This document shows, one piece after another, positions 44,723-53,125 of a DNA stretch of 64,000 nucleotides. The DNA lies in NCBI GenBank assembly GCA_963782965.1, contig CAWALV010000006.1, forward strand, positions 1,860,001 through 1,924,000, read 5' to 3'. The DNA comes from CAWALV01 sp963782965 (lineage in GTDB: Bacteria; Actinomycetota; Actinomycetes; Acidothermales; Acidothermaceae). The translations under genes and the position numbers were made by a program. The notes beneath the pieces were generated by a model. It saw only the letters and a program-made list of their open reading frames with translations. It was not told where the DNA came from and ran no database searches. Within the stretch, counting starts at the first letter, position 1; each line of letters starts with the position of its first letter.

Positions 44723-45883
44723 CTAGTGAACCGTCACTTGCGGTTCGCCGGAGGCTACGCCGTCAGTGCCCATTTCGTCAGCGAGGCGCATCGCCTCTTC
44801 GATCAGTGTCTCCACGATCTGCGCCTCGGGCACCGTCTTGATCACTTCGCCACGCACAAAGATTTGCCCCTTGCCGTTGCCCGAAGCCACGCCGAGATCG
44901 GCCTCGCGTGCTTCACCCGGGCCGTTCACGACGCAGCCCATCACGGCAACGCGCAACGGCACGGTCATGCCGTCGAGGCCCGCGTGCACCTCCTCGGCCA
45001 GCTTGTAGACGTCGACCTGGGCCCGGCCGCACGAGGGGCAGGACACGATCTCGAGCCGGCGCTCCCGCATGCCGAGCGACTCGAGGATGCCGATGCCGAC
45101 CTTCACTTCCTCGACGGGCGGGGCCGACAGCGAGACCCGGATCGTGTCGCCGATGCCCTCCGAGAGCAGGATCGCGAAAGCCACCGAAGACTTGATCGTG
45201 CCCTGCATGAGCGGGCCCGCCTCGGTGACGCCGAGGTGCAGCGGATAGTCGGTCTCGGCCGCGAGTTGCCGGTAGGCGGCCACCATCACCAACGGGTCGT
45301 GGTGCTTGACCGAAATCTTGATGTCGTGGAAGCCGTGCTCCTCGAAAAGGCTCGCTTCCCACTTGGCCGACTCGACGAGCGCCTCGGGCGTCGCCTTGCC
45401 GTACTTCGCGAGCAGCCGCGGATCGAGCGAACCGGCGTTGACGCCGATCCGGATCGGCGTGCCGTGGTCCTTGGCCGCCTGCGCGATCTCCTTGACCTGG
45501 TCGTCGAACTTCTTGATGTTGCCGGGGTTGACCCGCACCGCCGCACAACCGGCCTCGATGGCCGCGAAGACGTACTTGGGCTGGAAGTGGATGTCGGCGA
45601 TCACCGGGATCTGCGACTTCTTCGCGATCGCCGGCAGCGCGTCGGCGTCGTCCTGGCTCGGGCAAGCGACCCGCACGATCTGGCAGCCGGACGCCGTCAG
45701 CTCGGCGATCTGCTGCAACGTGGCGTTGACGTCGGCGGTGAGCGTCGTCGTCATGGACTGCACGGAAACCGGTGCGCCGCCACCCACCAGCACGCCGCCG
45801 ACGTCGATCTGGCGCGACTTGCGTCGCGGCGCGAGCGGGCTCGGCACCGGCATCGGAGGAACGCCCAGGTCGACAGTGCTCAC
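44723..45883 (-). CDS. ispG: 4-hydroxy-3-methylbut-2-enyl-diphosphate synthase
   Basis: A 386-residue iron-sulphur enzyme of the MEP isoprenoid pathway, converting MEcPP to HMBPP. TIM-barrel start PVSVQSMTTTLTADVNATLQ, then RVNPGNIKKF and VTEAGPLMQGTIKSS; the [4Fe-4S] ligands are in SCPSCGRAQVD and GCVVNGPGE. It forms a run with rip1 and dxr on the minus strand: dxr supplies an earlier step of the same pathway. Confidence 0.96.
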   Translation of the reverse strand: MSTVDLGVPPMPVPSPLAPRRKSRQIDVGGVLVGGGAPVSVQSMTTTLTADVNATLQQIAELTASGCQIVRVACPSQDDADALPAIAKKSQIPVIADIHFQPKYVFAAIEAGCAAVRVNPGNIKKFDDQVKEIAQAAKDHGTPIRIGVNAGSLDPRLLAKYGKATPEALVESAKWEASLFEEHGFHDIKISVKHHDPLVMVAAYRQLAAETDYPLHLGVTEAGPLMQGTIKSSVAFAILLSEGIGDTIRVSLSAPPVEEVKVGIGILESLGMRERRLEIVSCPSCGRAQVDVYKLAEEVHAGLDGMTVPLRVAVMGCVVNGPGEAREADLGVASGNGKGQIFVRGEVIKTVPEAQIVETLIEEAMRLADEMGTDGVASGEPQVTVH

Positions 45884-45925
45884 AGTTGCCTCTCTATCTT
45901 GCGTCTCGTCTCGCGGTATCCGTGC

Positions 45926-47149
45926 TCACTGGGGCAACGTGACCGGATTCACCACGTCCGCGTACAGCAGGATGGCCGACACGCCCACGATCAAGGCTAA
46001 CGCCGCGTACGTGACCGGCATCAGCTTGGCCAGGTCGACCGGGCCGCCGGCGGGCATGCCGTGACGCCGCCGCCACCAGTCCCTGGTCTTCTCGTACCCC
46101 AATATCGCAATGTGCCCGCCGTCGAGCGGCAGGAGCGGGAACAGGTTGAAAAGCCCCACGAAGAGGTTCACCGACGCGACGATTCCGATCAGCGTCGCGA
46201 TACCGCCGCTCGCGCCGCCGTACTTGAACGCGTCACCAGCGACCTGAGCCACGCCGACGACGCTGGTCACCTGTCCGCCGCTGCTGCCGATCTGCCGGGG
46301 CTGGTGCGGATGGCTCAGGATTTGCGAGATCTCGTGCGGCACCTGGCCGAGTGCTCCGAAGGTCCCGGTGACCATCTGCCCGAAGAGGTTGAAAGCGCCG
46401 AGCGGGCCGGCCCGCACGCCCTGGTCGACCGGCTGGAACCCGATGTGCGGGTAGCCGTCTGGCCCTTTCACGGGAGAGAACGTGAGCCGAATCAGGTGCC
46501 CGTCGCGCTTGACCGTGAACGTGACAGGCGCGATACCGCCCTCTCGGGTGAGCGCAATGACTCCGTCGCTGCCTCCGGTCACCTGTGTGCTGCTGCCGGT
46601 GGAACTGGTCAAGGTCGCCGGGGTGGTTTTCACGTCCTTGCCGTTGACCGCGACGATCACGTCGCCCGGGTGCAGCACCCCTGCCGCGGGGGCCGCGGCC
46701 GCTCCCGCCGGGCACTGCCCGGTGTCGGTCGGGATCGCGCAGCTGTACACCTGGTGAACGCTCGCGTAGCCGGTCGCCTTGGTCGCCCAAAAGCTCGCGA
46801 GGACGACGAAGAGCACCAGCGCGATCACGAAGTGGGTGAAAGAGCCGGCGGCGAGCACGATGAACCGCTGCCAGCCGGGCTTGTTGATCAAGGCACGCGG
46901 CTGATCCTCGGGCGCCACGTCCTCGAGGGGCGTCATCCCGATGATCTTGACGAAGCCGCCGGCCGGGATGGCCTTGATCCCGTACTCGGTCTCACCCCGC
47001 TGCTTGGACCACAGCGTCGGGCCGAACCCGACGAAGAACTGGGTGGCCTTCATGCCGAACATCCGAGCGGTCACGAAGTGGCCGCCCTCGTGGATCATCA
47101 CCGAGACGAGCAGCGCCACCACGAACGCGACGATGCCGAGCGCCATCAT
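45926..47149 (-). CDS. rip1: site-2 protease / RseP-Rip1 family intramembrane metallopeptidase
   Basis: A 407-residue membrane zinc protease that cuts membrane-bound regulators such as anti-sigma factors. The zinc motif HEGGH is in the first span (VSVMIHEGGHFVTARMFGMK), a PDZ domain occupies about residues 130-230 (VIVAVNGKDVKTTP), and the second motif is NLFPLLPLDGGH. Last span near the C terminus. ATG 47149 overlaps the dxr stop (ATGA). The gene name follows the mycobacterial counterpart in the same ispG-rip1-dxr order. Confidence 0.93.
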   Translation of the reverse strand: MMALGIVAFVVALLVSVMIHEGGHFVTARMFGMKATQFFVGFGPTLWSKQRGETEYGIKAIPAGGFVKIIGMTPLEDVAPEDQPRALINKPGWQRFIVLAAGSFTHFVIALVLFVVLASFWATKATGYASVHQVYSCAIPTDTGQCPAGAAAAPAAGVLHPGDVIVAVNGKDVKTTPATLTSSTGSSTQVTGGSDGVIALTREGGIAPVTFTVKRDGHLIRLTFSPVKGPDGYPHIGFQPVDQGVRAGPLGAFNLFGQMVTGTFGALGQVPHEISQILSHPHQPRQIGSSGGQVTSVVGVAQVAGDAFKYGGASGGIATLIGIVASVNLFVGLFNLFPLLPLDGGHIAILGYEKTRDWWRRRHGMPAGGPVDLAKLMPVTYAALALIVGVSAILLYADVVNPVTLPQ

Positions 47150-48402
47150 GATTCGTCTCCTGAGGGGTGGCCGGTCCGGGCTGACCGGGCGATGAGCGCA
47201 CGCGCCCGTGCCCGTGCGGAACTCTCCGCATCAAGGACGTCGGAAAGCTCGCGGACGTTCCTGAGCCCCGCGCCGTCCTGATCGGACACCTGTTCCGAAA
47301 CCACCTGTTCCACCGTGTCCACAATGCCAGGGAAACTCAGCCGGCCGTCGAGGAAGGCAGCCACCGCCTCTTCGTTCGCCGCGTTGAAGATCGCCGGCGC
47401 GGTGCCGCCGACCGCGCCGACCCACCGGGCAAGCCGGACGGCGGGGAACGCGTCGTCATCCAGCGGCTGGAAGGTCCAGCTCGAGGCCGTCGTCCAGTCG
47501 CAGCCCGGGGCCGCCTCGGGTACCCGGTGCGGCCAGCTCAGGCCGAGGGAGATCGGCAGCCGCATGTCCGGCGGCGAGCACTGGGCGAGGGTCGAGCCGT
47601 CGGTGAACTCGACCATCGAGTGGATCATGGACTGCGGGTGCACGACGACGTCGATCCGGTCGAGGGGGACGTCGAAGAGCAGGTGCGCCTCGATCACTTC
47701 GAGCGCCTTGTTGACCAGGGTCGCCGAGTTGATCGTGACCACCGGGCCCATCCGCCAGGTGGGATGGGCGAGCGCCTGATCCGGGGTGACGTCGCCCAAC
47801 TGAGCGCGGGCCCGGCCCCGAAAGGGGCCACCGCTCGCGGTGAGGACCAGCCGGCGCACCTCGCCGCGCTCGCCACCGCGCAGGCACTGGGCGAGCGCGG
47901 AGTGCTCGGAATCGACAGGCACGATCTGGCCCGGAGCCGCGGCCGCCTTGACCAGTGGTCCGCCGACGATCAGCGACTCCTTGTTCGCCAGCGCGAGGGT
48001 GTGCCCGGCGCGCAGGGCGGCAAGCGTGGGTGCGAGACCGATCGAACCCGTCATCCCGTTCAGGACGACGCCGGTCTGCCGCTCACCGCCGTCGAGCTGC
48101 CAGCCCGCGACCTCCGTCGCGGCGTCGGCACCGGCGAGCACCTTGGGGCTGCCCGTCGCGGGCTTCGGGCTGGCGGCCCGGGCCGCCAGCGCTGCCTCCA
48201 GCTCGGCCGGGTGCTCGGCGCTGGTGCTGACGACCTCGACGCCGAACTCCAGGGCCTGGTCGGCCAGCAGCGCGAGCCGGCCCGCGCCGGCGGCCAGGCC
48301 CACCACACGAAACAGGTGCGGATTGCGCCGGATCACGTCGAGCGCCTGGGTGCCGATCGACCCGGTGGAGCCCAAGATCACGACGTCACGGCGCATTGTC
48401 AC
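47146..48402 (-). CDS. dxr: 1-deoxy-D-xylulose-5-phosphate reductoisomerase
   Basis: A 418-residue NADPH enzyme of the MEP pathway, second step. DVVILGSTGSIGTQALDVIR is the cofactor fold, LANKESLIVGG and VDSEHSALAQCL the metal/substrate loop, and VHPQSMIHSMVEFTDGS the later motif. GTG 48402 has GGGAG nine bases upstream; ATG 48396 two codons later is nearly as good. The C-terminal tail is Ala/Arg-rich. Confidence 0.95.
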   Translation of the reverse strand: MTMRRDVVILGSTGSIGTQALDVIRRNPHLFRVVGLAAGAGRLALLADQALEFGVEVVSTSAEHPAELEAALAARAASPKPATGSPKVLAGADAATEVAGWQLDGGERQTGVVLNGMTGSIGLAPTLAALRAGHTLALANKESLIVGGPLVKAAAAPGQIVPVDSEHSALAQCLRGGERGEVRRLVLTASGGPFRGRARAQLGDVTPDQALAHPTWRMGPVVTINSATLVNKALEVIEAHLLFDVPLDRIDVVVHPQSMIHSMVEFTDGSTLAQCSPPDMRLPISLGLSWPHRVPEAAPGCDWTTASSWTFQPLDDDAFPAVRLARWVGAVGGTAPAIFNAANEEAVAAFLDGRLSFPGIVDTVEQVVSEQVSDQDGAGLRNVRELSDVLDAESSARARARALIARSARTGHPSGDES

Positions 48403-48458
48403 AGAGTCATTCTCCCGTATCGGCGCCCGGGCAACCGCCGGCGGACGCTGTGAGCCGA

Positions 48459-50729
48459 TCAGTTGCTCTGGAGTTCGCGGACGTCGCGTGGCGGCGGCGC
48501 CCCCTGCGCCGTCTCGCGCAGACCATGGGCAGCCCACCAGCGGGCCACCGGTGCCGGCGCCCACCAGTTGGCGGCGCCCAGCATCCGCATGACGGCGGGC
48601 ACCAGCAGCGCGCGCACGATCGTGGCGTCGAGCGCGATCGCCAGGGCCATACCGACGCCCAACAACTTCAGTGTCGTGATGCGCGACGTCGCGAACAGTC
48701 CGATCACGACCACGAGCAGCAACGCGGCGCTGGTGATGATGCGCCCGCTGCGCTGCACGCCGACGGCGACCGCCGTGCGGTTGCGTTCGCCCGGCGGCAG
48801 CGGCGGGTTCGTCGGAGCGGCAAGGGAGTCCCACTCCTCGCGGATGCGGCTGAGCAGGAACACCTCGTAGTCCATGGACAGGCCGAACACGACGGCCAGC
48901 AGCAGGATGGGGTCTGTCGCGTCGAGGTAGCCGAGCGGGGTGAAGTTGAGCACGCTCGACAGGTGGCCACTCTGGAAGATCCAGGTGATCGCGCCGAAAG
49001 AAGCGCCGATCGACAGCGTGTTCATGAGGATTGCCTTGACCGGCAGCACGAACGAACCGAACGCGAAGAACAGCAGGACGGCCATCGCGACCACGACGAT
49101 GCCGAGCATCCACGGCAGGACCTGCCCGATGCTGTGCAACTGGTCGACGAGGAACGCGGTCAACCCGCCGACCAGCACCCGCGATCCCGGGGGTGGCGTC
49201 ACGGTTCGGATGCCTGCGAGCGTCGCGCGTGCCTTCCCGGAGATCGGGTCGCCGTCGTAGTCGACCTTCACCAGCGCGTTGTCTGCTTTCCGCGCGGTGA
49301 CTTGCGCGCTCCGCACCCCCGACACTCTTTGCAGTTGCGACACGTACGTGGTGAGCGCAGCGGGTGACTGCAACCCCTCGACCACGACCTGCATCGGCTG
49401 GGTGTCGTTACCGGGAAAATCGCGAGACAGCGTTTCGGTGACCACCCGGCCCGAGGCCCCGGCCGGCATGACCTTCGCGGTATAGCCGCCGAATGTGACG
49501 TTCCTGAAGGGCGAAGCCATGAAGAGCAGCACCACGACGATCGGCACCGCGTAAAGGACCGGGTGCCGCATGACGCTGTGCGCGAGCCGGTACCAGGCGC
49601 CGTGAGCGAGTTCGGCACCGCTCGCCTCGGCGTCGCGCTCGAGCCGCCCGACGCCGTCCGGAGGATCGCCCGACCCGGCCCGGCCGCCCCGGCGTCCGCG
49701 GCCCAGCGGGACGCGCAGCGCGTCGACCCGCCGACCGAGCACGGCGAGCAGGGCGGGCAGCACGGTCAAAGCGGCGAGCACGTCGAGCAGCACGACGGCG
49801 ACCCCGCCGTAGCCCATCGACCGCAGGAAGGACTCGGGGAACAGGGTGAGGGACGCCGCCGAGACGGCGACGGTCACGCCCGAGAATGCAACGGTGCGCC
49901 CGGCGGTCGCCAGCGTGCGACGGATCGCGGTTTCGACATCGCCCTGCCGATCCATCTCCTCGCGGAACCGGCTCACGACGAACAGGGCGTAGTCGATCGC
50001 GAGCCCGAGGCCGAGCAGGGTGACCATGTTCTGGGCGAAGACCGACACGCTGACGAACAGCGTCAAGACGCGCAGGATCGCGAACGCGCCGATGATGCCG
50101 CACACGCCGACAACCACCGGCAGGGCGGCGGAGACGAGGCTGCCGAAGATGAAGACGAGCAAGATCAAGACGATCGGCAGCGACAGTGTCTCCGCGCGCT
50201 TGAGGTCGACGCTGACCTGGTGGCTGATCTCCTTGTTGAGCGGCTGCACTCCGGCGTAGCCGACGGTGATGCCCGGCAGGTCGGCTGCCGCCAGCGACCG
50301 CTCCACGTCCGAGACGCGGCCTTGCTTCGACGGATCGGTCGAGCCGGCTAGTTCGAGGTTGGCGTAGGTCGCGTGCCCGTCCGCCGACACCAGCTCGGGC
50401 CGGTGGCTGTTCCAGTAGCTGACATAGGAGGTAACCGCGTCGGACGGGAGGTTTTGCAGAGCCCGCGATATCGCAGCGCCGACCTGCGGATCGGTGATGG
50501 GTCGCTGACTGGTGAACAGCACGGTCGCATCGGAGGCGGGGACGCCGAGCTTGTGCTGGATGTCGTTGGCCGCCGCGACCGATTCACTGTGCGGGTCGTA
50601 GTAGCCGCCACCGGACAGTCGCTTGGTAACCGAACCGCCCCACGCGCCGGCAGCCAGGATGGCGACGAGGCCGACGAGCAGGACGAGCTTGCGCCGGGCG
50701 AACACCACCGCGGCGAGCCGCGCGAACAT
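48459..50729 (-). CDS. MMPL-family RND transporter
   Basis: A 756-residue membrane transporter with the MmpL layout: one span near residues 15-35, a porter loop, five spans (about 175-370) containing LGLGLAIDYALFVVSRFREE, a second loop, and five more spans with VFGLSMDYEVFLLSRIREEW. The paired (G)xxxDY(A/E) motifs carry the proton-relay aspartate. MMPL proteins export lipids, siderophores or drugs; the substrate is not evident. It has its own promoter with an operator-like palindrome in the spacer (50766-50795) and no adjacent regulator gene. Confidence 0.92.
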   Translation of the reverse strand: MFARLAAVVFARRKLVLLVGLVAILAAGAWGGSVTKRLSGGGYYDPHSESVAAANDIQHKLGVPASDATVLFTSQRPITDPQVGAAISRALQNLPSDAVTSYVSYWNSHRPELVSADGHATYANLELAGSTDPSKQGRVSDVERSLAAADLPGITVGYAGVQPLNKEISHQVSVDLKRAETLSLPIVLILLVFIFGSLVSAALPVVVGVCGIIGAFAILRVLTLFVSVSVFAQNMVTLLGLGLAIDYALFVVSRFREEMDRQGDVETAIRRTLATAGRTVAFSGVTVAVSAASLTLFPESFLRSMGYGGVAVVLLDVLAALTVLPALLAVLGRRVDALRVPLGRGRRGGRAGSGDPPDGVGRLERDAEASGAELAHGAWYRLAHSVMRHPVLYAVPIVVVLLFMASPFRNVTFGGYTAKVMPAGASGRVVTETLSRDFPGNDTQPMQVVVEGLQSPAALTTYVSQLQRVSGVRSAQVTARKADNALVKVDYDGDPISGKARATLAGIRTVTPPPGSRVLVGGLTAFLVDQLHSIGQVLPWMLGIVVVAMAVLLFFAFGSFVLPVKAILMNTLSIGASFGAITWIFQSGHLSSVLNFTPLGYLDATDPILLLAVVFGLSMDYEVFLLSRIREEWDSLAAPTNPPLPPGERNRTAVAVGVQRSGRIITSAALLLVVVIGLFATSRITTLKLLGVGMALAIALDATIVRALLVPAVMRMLGAANWWAPAPVARWWAAHGLRETAQGAPPPRDVRELQSN

Positions 50730-50765
50730 GACACCGCCTGCGAGGTCGGCTGCACTGACACCGCA

Positions 50766-50795
50766 AAGTTAGTGGTCACTCACTAGCCGGGTCAA
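50766..50795 (-). promoter_or_regulatory. MMPL promoter with TetR-type operator in the spacer
   Basis: On the minus strand TTGACC (50795-50790), 18 bases, TAACTT (50771-50766). An inverted repeat CTAGTG-N6-CACTAA (50786-50769) fills the spacer and touches the -10, so a bound repressor would block polymerase. The start codon is about 37 bases after the -10. Confidence 0.65.
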
Positions 50796-50815
50796 GGTGG
50801 TCAACGACGAGGTCG

Positions 50816-51454
50816 CTAGCTGACCGACCCGATCGCAACGTCGGCCCGCACCAGCCCGAGCGCGAGTTCGGTCACCCGACGGATCCGCTCCAGCTCGACA
50901 CGGTGGAACGACGGCGTGCTCGCCCGGCCGCAGACCAGCACGGCGTCGAACGGATCGAGCGGCGCCGCGGCGAGCTGCACGCCGTCCTGCTCGATCGCGG
51001 TCGGCCGGATCACCCGCACCGGCGGCGCGACGACATCGGCCGACAGGGCGCCACTGGAGTAGAGCACCCGCGGGGCGCCGCCGTCGTAGGCGACGCTCGC
51101 CGCCCAGTCGGCACCGAACGCGAGCGCCGCCATGTCGACGAGCGTGTCCAGCCCGCGCGAAGCGGTCGACAGCACGTGCGTCAGCAGATCGAGGTCGGGA
51201 AATGCACCCGGGACCTGGCGCGACGGGCGCAGCCCGAGGACGTTCACCCCGCGAACCGCTTCCAACCGCTCGCTCAGCAGGCTCTGCGCGCGGTTGTCCG
51301 GCCAGCTCAGGTAGATGTCGTCGACCGCTCGCCCCGTCTCGCGTTCGAGCACCGCGATGCTCTTGATGTCGGCGCCGACGTCAGCCAATGCGGCCGTCAC
51401 CTGCGCGAGCATGCCGGGGCGGTCCGGAACGCTGATCCGTACATGGGTCAACAT
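50816..51454 (-). CDS. ACT-domain amino-acid-binding regulatory protein
   Basis: A 212-residue protein with an N-terminal ACT domain (THVRISVPDRPGMLAQVTAA, then VGADIKSIAVLERETG) and a C-terminal region of unknown fold (LLTHVLSTASRGLDTLVDMA). ACT domains bind small ligands, usually amino acids. ATG 51454 has AGGAG seven bases upstream. It is divergent from gabT across 167 bases; a role in sensing for the GABA genes is possible but unproved. Confidence 0.75.
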   Translation of the reverse strand: MLTHVRISVPDRPGMLAQVTAALADVGADIKSIAVLERETGRAVDDIYLSWPDNRAQSLLSERLEAVRGVNVLGLRPSRQVPGAFPDLDLLTHVLSTASRGLDTLVDMAALAFGADWAASVAYDGGAPRVLYSSGALSADVVAPPVRVIRPTAIEQDGVQLAAAPLDPFDAVLVCGRASTPSFHRVELERIRRVTELALGLVRADVAIGSVS

Positions 51455-51576
51455 CTGGTGTCTCCTGTCGCGTCGGGCTTGCACCCAAGAGTGCGGGTTG
51501 CACGTTTCGGATTCATCACAGCGCCGTGACACCGAGGTCACCAGTATCGCTGCCGGCCGGCTCAGCGCAATGATCG

Positions 51577-51603
51577 TTGCGGGTGCAAGCGGGACACTAG
51601 GCT
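51577..51603 (+). promoter_or_regulatory. gabT promoter
   Basis: TAGGCT (51598-51603) as -10; TTGCGG (51577-51582) lies 15 bases upstream, a weak -35. A short leader with AGGAGG leads to ATG 51622. Confidence 0.45.
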
Positions 51604-51621
51604 CGCAAACAGGAGGACGAC

Positions 51622-53100
51622 ATGGTCGAGCTCACGCGGCCCGCGACATCAAACCCGGGTGCCGCTGCGGGTGCCGTTACGGGTGCCCCTGCAAAGAATG
51701 CTGCTAGTGACGCTGCTAGTGACGCTGCAGGCGATGGCGCAGGCGATGTCGCCGCGATCGGCGGGCCCGGGTTGCCGCAAGAGCGCCGCCTGGTCACCGC
51801 CATCCCGGGGCCGAAGTCGATCGAGTTGATGGCGCGCCGAGAAGCCGCCGTGGCGCGAGGAGTGTCGACCGCGGTGCCGGTGTTCGTCACCGCGGCCGGC
51901 GGCGGTGTCATCGTCGACGCCGACGGCAACTCCCTCATCGATCTCGGCTCCGGGATCGCTGTCGTGAGCGTCGGCAACGCCGCACCACACGTCGTCCAAG
52001 CCGTGAGCGCGCAAGCGGCCGCGTTCACCCATACCTGTTTCATGGTCACGCCGTACGAGGGCTACGTCGACGTATGCGAGAGGCTCAACGACCTGACGCC
52101 CGGCGAGCATCCGAAGAAGTCCGCGCTGTTCAACTCCGGCGCGGAGGCCGTCGAGAACGCGGTGAAAGTCGCTCGCGCGTATACCAAGCGAACCGCTGTT
52201 GTCGTGTTCGATCACGCCTATCACGGGCGCACGAACCTCACCATGGCGCTGACCGCCAAGAACATGCCGTACAAGCATTCCTTCGGGCCGTTCGCACCCG
52301 AGGTCTACCGGATGCCGATGGCCTACCCGTTCCGCTGGCCGACCGGCGCAGCGAACTGCGGCCCGGAGGCCGCGGCGCTCGCCATCTCGACGATGAAGTC
52401 GCAGCTCGGCGTCGACAACATCGCGGCCGTGCTCGTCGAGCCGATCCAGGGCGAAGGCGGATTCGTGGTTCCCGGCGCGGGATTCCTGCCCGCGCTGTCG
52501 CGCTTCTGCAGCGACAACGGGATCGTGTTCATCGCCGACGAGATTCAGACCGGCTTCGGGCGTACCGGCGACATGTTCGCGTGCACCCACGAGGGCGTGG
52601 TGCCAGACGTCGTGACGACGGCGAAAGCGCTGGCGGGTGGCCTGCCGCTCTCCGCCGTCACGGGTCGGGCCGAGATCATGGACGCCGCGCACGTCGGCGG
52701 GCTCGGCGGCACGTACGGCGGAAACCCGGTGGCCTGCGCAGCCGCGCTGGCATCGATCCGCACGATCGAAGAGTTCGACCTCGTCTCTCGCGCTCGGCAC
52801 ATCGAGCAGTTGATGATGCCGCGCCTGAAGCAGTTGGCCGGCGCACACCGGTGCATCGGCGACGTGCGCGGGCGCGGCGCGATGCTCGCGCTCGAACTCG
52901 TCGTCCCGGGCACCACCGAGCCGGACCCGGCGACCACGTCAGCAGTGGCGAAGGCGTGCCACGCCCGCGGCGTCGTCGTCCTCACCGCGGGTACCTACGG
53001 CAACGTGCTGCGCTTCCTGCCGCCACTGGTGATGCCCGACCGCCTGCTGCTCGAGGCACTCGGCGTCCTCGAGGAGGCGTTCGCCGCAGCGACGGCGTGA
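51622..53100 (+). CDS. gabT: 4-aminobutyrate aminotransferase
   Basis: A 492-residue PLP enzyme that moves the amino group of GABA to 2-oxoglutarate, giving succinate semialdehyde. Fold type I: LFNSGAEAVENAVKVARAYT, HAYHGRTNLTMALTAK, and the PLP lysine Lys335 in VTTAKALAGGLPLS. The first 45 residues are a low-complexity Ala/Asp/Gly tail partly made by a 12-bp tandem repeat (51700-51747) and lie before the conserved LVTAIPGPKSIEL. The start is supported by AGGAGG five bases upstream. Convergent with the aldehyde dehydrogenase, with only 25 bases between. Confidence 0.92.
   Translation: MVELTRPATSNPGAAAGAVTGAPAKNAASDAASDAAGDGAGDVAAIGGPGLPQERRLVTAIPGPKSIELMARREAAVARGVSTAVPVFVTAAGGGVIVDADGNSLIDLGSGIAVVSVGNAAPHVVQAVSAQAAAFTHTCFMVTPYEGYVDVCERLNDLTPGEHPKKSALFNSGAEAVENAVKVARAYTKRTAVVVFDHAYHGRTNLTMALTAKNMPYKHSFGPFAPEVYRMPMAYPFRWPTGAANCGPEAAALAISTMKSQLGVDNIAAVLVEPIQGEGGFVVPGAGFLPALSRFCSDNGIVFIADEIQTGFGRTGDMFACTHEGVVPDVVTTAKALAGGLPLSAVTGRAEIMDAAHVGGLGGTYGGNPVACAAALASIRTIEEFDLVSRARHIEQLMMPRLKQLAGAHRCIGDVRGRGAMLALELVVPGTTEPDPATTSAVAKACHARGVVVLTAGTYGNVLRFLPPLVMPDRLLLEALGVLEEAFAAATA
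51700..51747. repeat. 12-bp tandem repeat in the gabT 5' end
   Basis: GCTGCTAGTGAC at 51700-51711 and 51712-51723, then two related copies (GCTGCAGGCGAT, GGCGCAGGCGAT). It encodes Ala-Ala-Ser-Asp and Ala-Gly-Asp repeats in the non-conserved N-terminal tail. Confidence 0.8.
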
Positions 53101-53125
53101 GCCTGAGAGAGCAGCAGCGTGGGCG

